From assembly GCA_041687435.1 (NCBI GenBank), contig JAWLBX010000005.1:152098-216097 (forward strand): a stretch of 64,000 nucleotides of DNA, in the 5' to 3' direction. Of this stretch, positions 8,521 to 15,941 are shown piece by piece. A program made the translations under genes and the position numbers. The notes under the pieces were generated by a model. The model saw nothing but the letters and a program-made list of their open reading frames with translations, ran no database searches and was not told where the DNA came from. The stretch is from JACKII01 sp041687435. Its GTDB lineage: Bacteria > Pseudomonadota > Alphaproteobacteria > Bin95. How positions within the stretch are numbered: the stretch's first letter is position 1; the number at the start of each line of letters is the position of its first letter.

Positions 8521-9117
8521 ATGGACAACGAAATTAAAATTTTACTATCGCTATTAGGCGTGATTTTGGGGTTTGCGCTCTCTCAGTCAATGAATATTAT
8601 AAATTTTCTGCGGCGGCCAAGATTTAAGGTTGAGCATTTTGGGGACGGGGTTATTTCCAGCTATACTGGAGATCCACCAGAAACACCAAGCGAAATTATT
8701 TTTGGATTTCATCTAAAGAATACTGGATTTCTCCCGGCAAAAAACATTCGTATACTAATTTCTAATCTTAAAACAAAGGAAAATGAAACAGATGACTGGT
8801 TGGATTCTGTGATGGATATAGTTGAATTGGCAAAACCTATTGATTTCTTGCCGCCAGGAGAGGTATTAAGATTTGCGCTTGGTATAATTGATAGTAGAGG
8901 TAAATCATTATCTTTGTATTTGGAAAATGATATTGGGACAGAATCAGGGGATTTTGTTGAGTCTGATACGCGTGGGAAAAATATTTTTTCAGCGGACTTT
9001 CATATCATATGTGATAATAAAGGATCTTATGATAAAATATCGCTTTCTTTTTACATTTCGGAAGATTTGCGCGAAATGATTAACGAAGACAATTCTTTGG
9101 TGGAATCTATAATATAA
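8521..9117 (+). CDS. AT-rich hypothetical protein with N-terminal membrane anchor
   Basis: A 198-residue protein not recognised as a known family. Residues 5-28 (IKILLSLLGVILGFALSQS) form one hydrophobic segment, followed by basic RRPRF, so the rest probably faces the cytoplasm. The soluble part is strand-rich and acidic near the C-terminus. Base composition is unlike the neighbours: the line 8701-8760 has 19 G or C of 60, while flanking genes are clearly GC-rich. Codons such as ATA, TTA and AGA are frequent. This points to recent transfer. No clear ribosome-binding site precedes the ATG. Confidence 0.7.
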   Translation: MDNEIKILLSLLGVILGFALSQSMNIINFLRRPRFKVEHFGDGVISSYTGDPPETPSEIIFGFHLKNTGFLPAKNIRILISNLKTKENETDDWLDSVMDIVELAKPIDFLPPGEVLRFALGIIDSRGKSLSLYLENDIGTESGDFVESDTRGKNIFSADFHIICDNKGSYDKISLSFYISEDLREMINEDNSLVESII

Positions 9118-9150
9118 TGAGCAAATGTCATCCTTAAGGAAACACGTGTC

Positions 9151-9780
9151 ATGCTGAAATTCTACCACGCCCCCGGCACCCGCGGTTTCCGCGTCATGTG
9201 GGTGTGCGAGGAACTGGGCGTTCCCTACGACATCCAGCCGGTGAACTTCTCGGCGGATTACCGGCGCACACTGGAATGGCGGGCGATGCACCCGGTCAGC
9301 AAGGTGCCGGTGATGGACGACGGCGACCTGCGCATGCATGAGTCCTGCGCCATGATTCAATACATCCTGGCGCGCTATGGCGAGGGCCGCCTGCAGCCCG
9401 CGGCCACCGACCCGGCCTATGCCCACTTCTTGCAATGGCTCTGGTTCTCGGAGGCGACCTTCCAGCGGCCGCTGGGCGAGATCACCAACCACCGCCGCGA
9501 ATTCAACCCGGAACTGCCGGACGTGGTGGCGGAGATGAAGGCCCGCGCCACGATGTGCGTCGAGGCGCTGGACGAGGCCCTGGCGGGACGGCCCTACCTG
9601 CTGGGCGACGAGATGACCGCGGCGGACCTCAGCATGGCCTATGTGATGCGCGGCTACCGCCGCAGCGTCAGCGAGAACCTGCCGGGGAATGTGGGAGGGT
9701 TCTGGGACCGCATGACGGCCCTGCCAAGCTATGAGCGGACGGTGCAGCGGGACAAGGCGGCTGGGGAGCGGGTGAGGTAG
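9151..9780 (+). CDS. Glutathione S-transferase family protein
   Basis: A 209-residue protein with the two-domain GST layout. The N-terminal thioredoxin-like domain contains MLKFYHAPGTRGFRVMWVCEELG, PVSKVPVMDDG with the cis-Pro, and HESCAMIQYIL, the glutathione gamma-glutamyl site. The helical C-terminal domain has YLLGDEMTAADLSMAYV, the conserved N-capping motif. AAGGAA precedes the ATG. Its composition is normal for this genome, although AT-rich genes lie on both sides. The substrate is unknown. Confidence 0.9.
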   Translation: MLKFYHAPGTRGFRVMWVCEELGVPYDIQPVNFSADYRRTLEWRAMHPVSKVPVMDDGDLRMHESCAMIQYILARYGEGRLQPAATDPAYAHFLQWLWFSEATFQRPLGEITNHRREFNPELPDVVAEMKARATMCVEALDEALAGRPYLLGDEMTAADLSMAYVMRGYRRSVSENLPGNVGGFWDRMTALPSYERTVQRDKAAGERVR

Positions 9781-9796
9781 GGTGCTTGTCGCGGAA

Positions 9797-9934
9797 ATGG
9801 TCGAGATTAAATGCGTGGCTGAAGCGACTTACTTGAAGGGAATTGTACGTAATTTTCTCTCTTCCGGACGAGGAGGGCGATTACGATCCCCGAACGCGAC
9901 CCTAACCGGTGCTTTTGAATTGCGATTGAAGTAG
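9797..9934 (+). CDS. Possible 45-residue ORF upstream of the frameshifted gene
   Basis: An ATG at 9797 opens 45 codons ending at TAG 9932-9934, ten bases before the ATG at 9945. The product is basic in its second half and has no motif that I recognise. There is no good ribosome-binding site. It could be a short leader, a remnant of a decayed gene, or chance. Confidence 0.2.
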   Translation: MVEIKCVAEATYLKGIVRNFLSSGRGGRLRSPNATLTGAFELRLK

Positions 9935-9944
9935 GTACGGGAAA

Positions 9945-10512
9945 ATGGACAGCGTAACAACGGCATTCGACCTAATGAGACTGGAGCTTGAGGCTGCCGC
10001 TGAAAGCTTGAATTCTGATGGCGCCAAGCATTTTCAAGCCTCGGAATACAATGAAGCGGAAGCCCTAATATTGAAAGGAAAGGCACTTCAAGATTTTTGT
10101 GAAAAGGTCAAGGCTCTTGAGGCAGAATGGCGAGACACTTTTTCCGAGGTTGAGATTGAATTAGGAAACAGGGAAAACATCGAATCCACAGCAAAAAAAA
10201 ATTTTATCCACATCGAAAGCATCAAAAACTGCTTTATTTGTTCGATTTCCAAATGGTCACGTAATATCAGAGAGGAAAGCGGCAGATACTCTGGTTAAAG
10301 TTATTAAGGAAATAGGCATGGATCGTGTCGAAAACTTAAGGGTTTTTGTAAATTCAGAAAATATTGTATCAAGATCATCTTCAAAAAAATATAATGAAAC
10401 ATATGAACCGCCATATTATATAAAAACACACAGCAGCACTTTACAGAAAAAGAAAAATATAGAACAAATATCGAATATTCTTGGATTAGGGATAGAGGTA
10501 AAGATTGTTTAA
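9945..10512 (+). pseudogene. Hypothetical gene split by a frameshift at an A9 tract (pseudogene, phase-variable gene or slippage-dependent gene)
   Basis: Frame one (9945-10298, 117 residues) encodes a helical, acidic N-terminus (KALQDFCEKVKALEAEWRD), then an abrupt change after nine consecutive A at 10193-10201. Removing one A joins it to the frame that ends at 10512, giving 188 residues. The joined second half reads smoothly: ALFVRFPNGHVISERKAADT, then YYIKTHSSTLQKKKNIEQI and LGLGIEVKIV. The second frame stays open from the A-tract through 10318 to 10512. The C-terminal pattern looks like a compact folded domain, but I cannot name the family. The second half is strongly AT-rich. A sequencing error in the homopolymer is an alternative. 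Confidence 0.65.
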
Positions 10513-10543
10513 ATTATAAATTCAAACATCAAAATTTATAATT
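10512..10543. repeat. 11-bp AT-only inverted repeat between convergent genes
   Basis: AATTATAAATT (10512-10522) and AATTTATAATT (10533-10543) pair perfectly around ten bases. It lies between the end of the frameshifted gene and the end of the convergent brnA. It could end transcription weakly in both directions or be a protein-binding site. Confidence 0.45.
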
Positions 10544-10548
10544 GCGCG

Positions 10549-10833
10549 TTATTTTTGTCGTCTCTCTCCCTGGCTCAACCCTTCCTCAATGAACTGCCGC
10601 ACCAGCCGCGTGTAGGGGATGCCACGGGCCTCGGCGGCTTGCTTCACCGCCTCCAGTTGCTCCTGTGGCAGGCGGAGTTCCAGGCGGGCGGTCTTGCGTT
10701 GCAGTTCGAAGCGCACGGGCTCGAAGCCCGACAGGTCGTATTCGGACAGGCCCGCCTCGTCCGTGAACCGCTCTGCCTCCTCGTCTGTCAGTAGCGGCGG
10801 CAACTGTTTCAGCGCCTGTTCCTCACCGGCCAT
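10549..10833 (-). CDS. brnA: BrnA-type antitoxin
   Basis: A 94-residue protein of the BrnA/CopG antitoxin type. It has an acidic N-terminus for toxin binding and a ribbon-helix-helix C-terminus near residues 45-85 (ARLELRLPQEQLEAVKQAAE, then GIPYTRLVRQFIEEGL). BrnA neutralises BrnT and represses the operon through this DNA-binding domain. It overlaps the end of brnT by 11 bases and follows it, the usual brnT-brnA order. Confidence 0.85.
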   Translation of the reverse strand: MAGEEQALKQLPPLLTDEEAERFTDEAGLSEYDLSGFEPVRFELQRKTARLELRLPQEQLEAVKQAAEARGIPYTRLVRQFIEEGLSQGERRQK

Positions 10834-11116
10834 AGCGGTCGATCTCCCTCTGGTGCATGTAGCGGGCGCTCACCGGGCGGATCAGCCTCTCGTCGCCCCG
10901 TTGCCGCAAGGTGAACGAGACATAGACAAAGCGTCCGGCATCGTTGGTCCCAACCGCGCGCAACCGCTGCTCTCTCACCGAATGGCCAGGGTGGGCGTAG
11001 ATGCTCGGGCCGTTGAGGAAAACCGCCTCGATCTCTACCCGGCTGACCCCATGCTTGCTGCATTTCGGCCATTTGTCAGTATCCCACTCGAACCCAGTGA
11101 AGTCAATTGCACGCAT
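10823..11116 (-). CDS. brnT: BrnT-type ribonuclease toxin
   Basis: A 97-residue toxin. The family pattern is visible: FEWDTDKWPKCSKHGVSRVE, AVFLNGP, then REQRLRAVGTNDAGRFVYVSFT and a final RPVSARYMHQREIDRYG. BrnT is a RelE-fold ribonuclease that inhibits translation under stress. Where many homologues have a KN.KKHGV motif, this one has KCSKHGV. Upstream, three TGTAC(C/G)G elements lie at 11123-11162 and may be operator sites. It sits in an accessory patch next to AT-rich genes. Confidence 0.85.
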   Translation of the reverse strand: MRAIDFTGFEWDTDKWPKCSKHGVSRVEIEAVFLNGPSIYAHPGHSVREQRLRAVGTNDAGRFVYVSFTLRQRGDERLIRPVSARYMHQREIDRYGR

Positions 11117-11122
11117 CTATAA

Positions 11123-11162
11123 TGTACGGATTTTTGTACGGACAAACAAGAGCATTGTACCG
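11123..11162. promoter_or_regulatory. Three TGTAC[CG]G repeats upstream of brnT (possible BrnA operator)
   Basis: TGTACGG occurs at 11123-11129 and 11135-11141, exactly 12 bases apart, and TGTACCG at 11156-11162. Evenly spaced short repeats immediately upstream of brnT fit a ribbon-helix-helix autoregulator such as BrnA. The binding role is inferred. Confidence 0.45.
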
Positions 11163-11244
11163 CGGTCTCCCGTTCCACCTGGAAACAGGAATTCCGTACC
11201 GCCATCTCGGTTAATAACCGGTGAACTGCGAAATGCCCGCCGCC

Positions 11245-12240
11245 CTACCCCCGCGGCCCGCCGGCGAAATTGAACGTCCGGCCCACGGCGCACGGCACGA
11301 CGCGTTCCTCGCCAAAGGTCTCGATCAGCTTGTGAACGGCGCGAAAGCCGGTGCAGTGGCCGGGCACGATCACCTCTGGCCCGATTTCCGCCATATCCGC
11401 CACCGTCTTCGGCATGATGCTTTCCGGATAGGCACCGGAGAGGTGGAAGCCGCCCATCACGCCATAGATCGGGATCGGATCGAACACCTCGCGCGCATGG
11501 CGCAGCACGTTGACGATGCCGGCGTGCGAGCAGGCGGAGAACACCAGCATACCCCGGTCCTTCAACTGCACGGCGATGAAGCGTTCCTCCATCAGCAGCT
11601 CGTCCGGCTGCCAGGAGCCATCCGGCATCAGGCGCTTCTGGCCTTTCAATCCCTGCTCGTAGGCCGTCCGTCGCGGGATCGCGCCGCTCTGGTAAAATCG
11701 GTCGTTCAGGATCAGCCGGGCCTCATCTCCCAGCACCACCTTGCCGCCCGCCGCCGCCAACTCTTCCGGCGAAGGTACGGGCTCGTGCGGGAACACGCTG
11801 CCGTCCGGGTTGGACATGCCGCGGGAGACGAACATGCCCTCGTTCACGAACACGGGCGTTTCTTTGTGGCCCTTGGCGGCGGAAATCAGGCGCAGCGCCG
11901 TCGTCATGCCGCCGACATGGTCCCAATGGCCGTGGCTGAACACGGCGGCGTCGATGGCGCCGAAATCAACGCCCAGCCGGTCGCCATTGCGTTCGACGCC
12001 ATAGCCTTCCGGCCCGGAGTCGAACAATAGCGTGCTCTCGCCATTGCTTGCGCGCGCCTTGATGATCAGCGACAGCCCCCATTGCGCGCAGCACAGGCAC
12101 TTCCCCGCCTGCATGGACGCGCCCGCCTTGCGCACATTCGCGGTCTCGCTCGTCACATAGCCGGGCGTGGTTGACAGGATGTCGAGCACATTATCCACCA
12201 GCACGGTGACTTCGCAGGACTCCAACGAAACCGGGATCAT
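11245..12240 (-). CDS. MBL-fold metallo-hydrolase
   Basis: A 331-residue metallo-beta-lactamase-fold protein. The metal motif SHGHWDHVGG and later FSACSHAGIVN and VPGHCTGF supply the His/Asp/Cys ligands. The layout resembles proteins annotated as beta-ribofuranosylaminobenzene 5'-phosphate synthase-like hydrolases; the natural substrate is not established. The start at 12240 is preferred over an ATG three codons earlier because GGAAGG lies nine bases before it, whereas it abuts the earlier ATG. It diverges from the second FAH gene across 163 bases. Confidence 0.85.
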   Translation of the reverse strand: MIPVSLESCEVTVLVDNVLDILSTTPGYVTSETANVRKAGASMQAGKCLCCAQWGLSLIIKARASNGESTLLFDSGPEGYGVERNGDRLGVDFGAIDAAVFSHGHWDHVGGMTTALRLISAAKGHKETPVFVNEGMFVSRGMSNPDGSVFPHEPVPSPEELAAAGGKVVLGDEARLILNDRFYQSGAIPRRTAYEQGLKGQKRLMPDGSWQPDELLMEERFIAVQLKDRGMLVFSACSHAGIVNVLRHAREVFDPIPIYGVMGGFHLSGAYPESIMPKTVADMAEIGPEVIVPGHCTGFRAVHKLIETFGEERVVPCAVGRTFNFAGGPRG

Positions 12241-12403
12241 GGGCGGCATCCTTCCAGGCGCGGGATTCAGGCCTTCAGGCAGAAGGCGGCCAGCCTATCA
12301 TGGAACCGCACGTGCAGGGCAATTGAAGTTGCCGCCGCCGCCGCGTTACACTCTGTTGCAACCCATTGTGCGAACACCGCTCCCAACCATACAGGAAACC
12401 CCC

Positions 12404-13258
12404 ATGCGCCTCGTCCGTTACGGCGAGCCCGGCGCCGAAAAGCCGGGCCTTCTCGACGATGCTGGCCGCCTTCGCGATTTATCCTATGTCATCATCGACG
12501 TGACGCCGGACCAGCTCGACCCGATCGCGCTGGACATCCTGCGCTCAATCGAGCCGAACACCCTGCCGCTGGTGGCGGGCAACCCGCGCCTCGGCGCGCC
12601 GGTCAGCGGCATTGGTAAGATGATCTGCATTGGCCTGAACTATAAGGATCATGCCGAGGAGGTGGGCAAGGCGCCGCCGGACGAGCCGCAGATTTTCAAC
12701 AAGGCGATCAACTCGCTCTGCGGGCCGAACGACCCGATCATCCGGCCGAAAAACAGCCAGAAGCTGGACCATGAGATCGAATTGGCAGTGATTTTTGGCT
12801 CCACCTGCCGCTATGTGTCGGAGGCGGAGGCGCTGAAATACGTGGCCGGTTATGCCACCTTCAACGATGTATCCGAACGCCGCTTCCAGTTGGAGCATGG
12901 CGGCGGCTCCACCAAGGGGAAGAGTGCGGATACGTTCGCGCCGCTCGGCCCCTGGCTGGTGACGGCGGATGCGGTGCCGAACCCGGACAATCTGAAGATT
13001 TGGTGCGAGGTCAATGGCGTGCGCCACCAGGATGGCACCACGGCCAACCTGGTGTTCGGCGTTGCGAAATGCATCGCCTACCTCTCCCAGTTCATGACCT
13101 TCCTGCCGGGCGACGTGCTGGCAACCGGCACGCCGGCCGGCGTCGGCCACGGCGCCAAGCCGCAGCCGCGCTACATGCAGCCAGGCGACGTGATGCGCTG
13201 CGGTATCGAAGGGCTGGGCGAGCAGGAGCATGCGATTGTAGACTACAGCCCCGCCTGA
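12404..13258 (+). CDS. Fumarylacetoacetate hydrolase family protein (copy 2)
   Basis: A 284-residue FAH-fold enzyme, the same length as the copy at 7580 and similar throughout: CIGLNYKDHAEEVGKAPPDE, LDHEIELAVIFG, FLPGDVLATGTPAGVGHG. Metal-dependent C-C or C-O bond cleavage of an oxo-acid is expected, with unknown substrate. Differences cluster in the N-terminal 60 residues and the loop after the DVSER motif, so the two copies may act on different substrates. ACAGGAAA precedes the ATG. Confidence 0.9.
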   Translation: MRLVRYGEPGAEKPGLLDDAGRLRDLSYVIIDVTPDQLDPIALDILRSIEPNTLPLVAGNPRLGAPVSGIGKMICIGLNYKDHAEEVGKAPPDEPQIFNKAINSLCGPNDPIIRPKNSQKLDHEIELAVIFGSTCRYVSEAEALKYVAGYATFNDVSERRFQLEHGGGSTKGKSADTFAPLGPWLVTADAVPNPDNLKIWCEVNGVRHQDGTTANLVFGVAKCIAYLSQFMTFLPGDVLATGTPAGVGHGAKPQPRYMQPGDVMRCGIEGLGEQEHAIVDYSPA

Positions 13259-13290
13259 GGTTCGCGGCCTTCGTCCTGGCGATGAGACAC

Positions 13291-13328
13291 AAAAAAAGCG
13301 CCCCGGCGGGTTCGGCCGGGGCACTTTT
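13291..13328. terminator. Bidirectional Rho-independent terminator between FAH copy 2 and ndk
   Basis: A ten-position stem (13298-13307 with 13315-13324, one mismatch) is flanked by seven A on the left and four T on the right. It therefore reads as a terminator on both strands, suiting the convergent FAH gene and ndk. Confidence 0.85.
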
Positions 13329-13349
13329 CCGTGTTGGCAGTATTCGCGG

Positions 13350-13772
13350 TCAGCCGACGATTTCGGTCTGTGCAAAGAAGTAGGCGATCTCGGTCGCGGC
13401 GTTCTCCTGGCTGTCCGAGCCGTGGGCGGAGTTGGCTTCGATGGACTCGCCGAAATCCTTGCGGATCGTCCCGGCGTCGGCGTTGGCCGGGTTGGTGGCG
13501 CCCATGATGCGGCGGTTCTCGGCCACGGCGTTTTCGCCTTCCAGCACTTGCACGACCACCGGACCGGAGGTCATGAACGCGCAGAGTTCGCCGAAGAACG
13601 GGCGTTCGCTGTGGACGGCATAGAAGCCTTCTGCCTGTTCGCGGGTCATGCGCAGGCGCTTCTGTGCGACAATGCGCAAGCCCGCCGCTTCGAACCGGGC
13701 GTTGATCTGGCCGGTCAGATTGCGCCGGGTCGCATCCGGTTTGATGATCGAAAGCGTACGTTCGATGGCCAT
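13350..13772 (-). CDS. ndk: Nucleoside diphosphate kinase
   Basis: A 140-residue cytoplasmic kinase that transfers the gamma-phosphate from ATP to other nucleoside diphosphates. The phosphorylated His is His117 in NSAHGSDS; the KPDATRRN nucleotide-binding start and the RRIMGATNP segment are intact. The start MAIERTLSII at 13772 fits the family length better than an ATG five codons upstream. It lies downstream of pepA and holC on the same strand and ends before a strong terminator. Confidence 0.97.
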   Translation of the reverse strand: MAIERTLSIIKPDATRRNLTGQINARFEAAGLRIVAQKRLRMTREQAEGFYAVHSERPFFGELCAFMTSGPVVVQVLEGENAVAENRRIMGATNPANADAGTIRKDFGESIEANSAHGSDSQENAATEIAYFFAQTEIVG

Positions 13773-13851
13773 GTCTAGTGGCTCCATATGTAAGATACAG
13801 CGCGCGCTTGATAGCCAGCGGATGCGCGGTCAGCAACTGGAAGCGGCGCGA

Positions 13852-14295
13852 CTAAGCCGCGCGGCGCCAGCCCTGGCTATCGGCCTCCCAATAAATCGGC
13901 TCAATCCCGCGCTCGCGCCACTCGCGCCAGCGGGCGCGGGCAGCGTCGCGGCCGGCGGTATCGTTGCGGTCGAAGAAGTAATCCAGCCGCTGGAAGCCTT
14001 CCTCCGGCGTGGCGCTGCAATCGTCCACGGCCAGCACCACGGTTGCGCCGTTCGGTGTCTCGCTGCCCTGCGTGAGCAGAACCGGCTGTGCCGCCTCGTT
14101 GCCGCCGCCCGCCGCGCCGTGCGGCAGAAAAGAGCCGGGGTCGAAGGTCCAGAGCGCCTGATCGAGCGCCTTGAGCCGCGGTTCCGACCCCACCCGGATG
14201 ACCAGGCGCAGGCCCTGGCCGTGGAGTTCGGCTGCCAGGGCCGGCAGCCAGCGTTCCAACGGTTTGCTCGCCAGATTGCGGAAATGGACCTCCAC
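13852..14295 (-). CDS. holC: DNA polymerase III chi subunit
   Basis: A 147-residue HolC-like protein. The diagnostic order is VEVHFRNLASKPLERWLPAL, RLVIRVGSEPRLKALDQALW, then SFLPHGAAGGG and QPVLLTQGSETPNGA. Chi links the clamp loader to SSB at the replication fork. The start is a GTG at 14295, 25 bases after the pepA stop; the longer open frame upstream overlaps pepA and lacks homology. The pepA-holC pair is common in Proteobacteria. Confidence 0.9.
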   Translation of the reverse strand: MEVHFRNLASKPLERWLPALAAELHGQGLRLVIRVGSEPRLKALDQALWTFDPGSFLPHGAAGGGNEAAQPVLLTQGSETPNGATVVLAVDDCSATPEEGFQRLDYFFDRNDTAGRDAARARWREWRERGIEPIYWEADSQGWRRAA

Positions 14296-14320
14296 GGGGG
14301 CTGCGCCTTGCCTGAGTGTG

Positions 14321-15817
14321 TCAGCGATGTTCGAACCGGTCGGCAACCAGTTGGTCGAGCAGGCGGACGCCGTAGCCCGTGCCGCCCTTTGGCACGGTTG
14401 GCTTCGCCTCCTTGCTCCACACCATGCCGGCAACATCCAAATGCGCCCACGGCGTGCCGTCCTCGACGAACCGCTTCAGGAACTGAGCCGCTGTGATCGA
14501 GCCGCCGTCACGCCCGCCGACATTCTTCATGTCGGCAATGTCGGATTTCAGTGCCTTGTCGTATTCCTCGCCCAAAGGCATGCGCCAGCACGGCTCGCCC
14601 ACCGCTTTGCCGGCGGCGGTCAGCCCGTCTGCCAGGGCATCATCGCTGGCGAACAGGCCGGCGTTGTGATGGCCGAGGCCGACGATGATTGCGCCGGTCA
14701 GCGTCGCCAGGTCGACGATGGCGGCGGGTTTGTAGGTGCGCTGGACGTAGGTTAGCAGATCGCATAGCACCAGCCGGCCTTCGGCGTCGGTGTTGATGAC
14801 CTCCACCGTCTGGCCGGAGAGCGAGGTGACGACGTCGCCGGGGCGCTGGGCATTGGCGGACGGCATGTTCTCGACCAAGCCGACGATGCCGATGACATTG
14901 GCCTTGGCGTTACGGCCGGCGATGGCGCGCATCGCGCCGATGACCGCAGCCGACCCGCCCATATCCCACTTCATGTCCTCCATGCCGCTGGCCGGTTTGA
15001 TGGAGATGCCGCCAGTGTCGAAGGTCACGCCCTTGCCGACCAGGGCGATGGGGGCCGCCTCCTCGTCATCGGAACCAAGCCAGCGCATCACCACGACCCG
15101 GCTGTCGCGGGCGCTGCCCATGCCGACCGCCAGCAGGGTGCGCATGCCGAGGGACTCAAGCCGCGCCTCGTCCATGATCTCCACGTCGACGCCCTGGGCT
15201 GCCAGATCCTTGCACCGTTCGGCCAATGTTTCCGGATAGAGCACGTTCGCCGGCTCGCTGAGCAGATCGCGGGCGAGGTGGACGCCCGCCGCGACCTCTG
15301 CCATCGGCTTGAATGCGGCCTCGGCGGCGGTGGCGCCTTCGGTCATGACGGCGGCTTCGGCAAGGCTGGGCTTTTGCTCTGGCTTTTCCTTGGTGCGGTA
15401 ACGGTCGAATCGGTAGCTGGCCAGTTCCAGGCCGAAGGCCGCATTGGCGGCGGCATCGCTGGCCGCCAACGGGCCGCCCATCGCATCGATCATCAGCGTG
15501 ACCGAGGCCGCACCGCTGTTGGCGACCTGGCCGTAGGAAGCGCCTGCCCAGTCCTGCCAGACCTTGGCGGTGGCCTCTGCCGGCTTGCCGATGCCGGCCA
15601 GGACAATGCGGCCAGCGGCGATACCGGCCGGCGCGACAATGTCGAGGAACTGGCGGGCCTTTCCGGTAAAGCGCGAGGCGGCAATCGCCTTGAGTACCGC
15701 CCCGCCGGTCGCCTGATCCAGCGCTTCGGCCGAAGGGCTAAGCGATTTTTCCTCGCCAACGGCGACGACGATAGCGTCAGTCGTCGCGGCGGCGGGCTCC
15801 AAAAATGCAATCTTCAT
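14321..15817 (-). CDS. pepA: Leucyl aminopeptidase (M17 family)
   Basis: A 498-residue cytosolic aminopeptidase. The M17 signature NTDAEGRLVLCDLL and the metal/substrate loop VGKGVTFDTGGISIKPASG are present. It releases N-terminal residues, notably Leu, using two metal ions, and probably forms hexamers. The start MKIAFLEPAA at 15817 is chosen over an ATG six codons upstream. It heads the pepA-holC-ndk run and diverges from lptF, a common alphaproteobacterial layout. Confidence 0.96.
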   Translation of the reverse strand: MKIAFLEPAAATTDAIVVAVGEEKSLSPSAEALDQATGGAVLKAIAASRFTGKARQFLDIVAPAGIAAGRIVLAGIGKPAEATAKVWQDWAGASYGQVANSGAASVTLMIDAMGGPLAASDAAANAAFGLELASYRFDRYRTKEKPEQKPSLAEAAVMTEGATAAEAAFKPMAEVAAGVHLARDLLSEPANVLYPETLAERCKDLAAQGVDVEIMDEARLESLGMRTLLAVGMGSARDSRVVVMRWLGSDDEEAAPIALVGKGVTFDTGGISIKPASGMEDMKWDMGGSAAVIGAMRAIAGRNAKANVIGIVGLVENMPSANAQRPGDVVTSLSGQTVEVINTDAEGRLVLCDLLTYVQRTYKPAAIVDLATLTGAIIVGLGHHNAGLFASDDALADGLTAAGKAVGEPCWRMPLGEEYDKALKSDIADMKNVGGRDGGSITAAQFLKRFVEDGTPWAHLDVAGMVWSKEAKPTVPKGGTGYGVRLLDQLVADRFEHR

Positions 15818-15941
15818 CGGGCCATGCCCTCCCACTATCCTCGTCGGTCGTCATGTGGCAACGGCAGCAGCGCCACTCGGACGCGTGCGCTGCATCACGG
15901 TTGCCTCGCCATCGGCGCAAGCTTCGCCTATATGCACGGTC

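Noticed and set aside
10193..10201. Poly-A tract as part of a mobile element or retro-insertion
   Set aside because: No flanking target duplication or transposase was seen; the joined reading frame explains it better.
11110..11146. A sigma-70 promoter with its -10 element at 11118-11123 for brnT
   Set aside because: Transcription from it would begin after the brnT ATG, so either this is not the promoter or the start codon is further downstream; neither could be decided.
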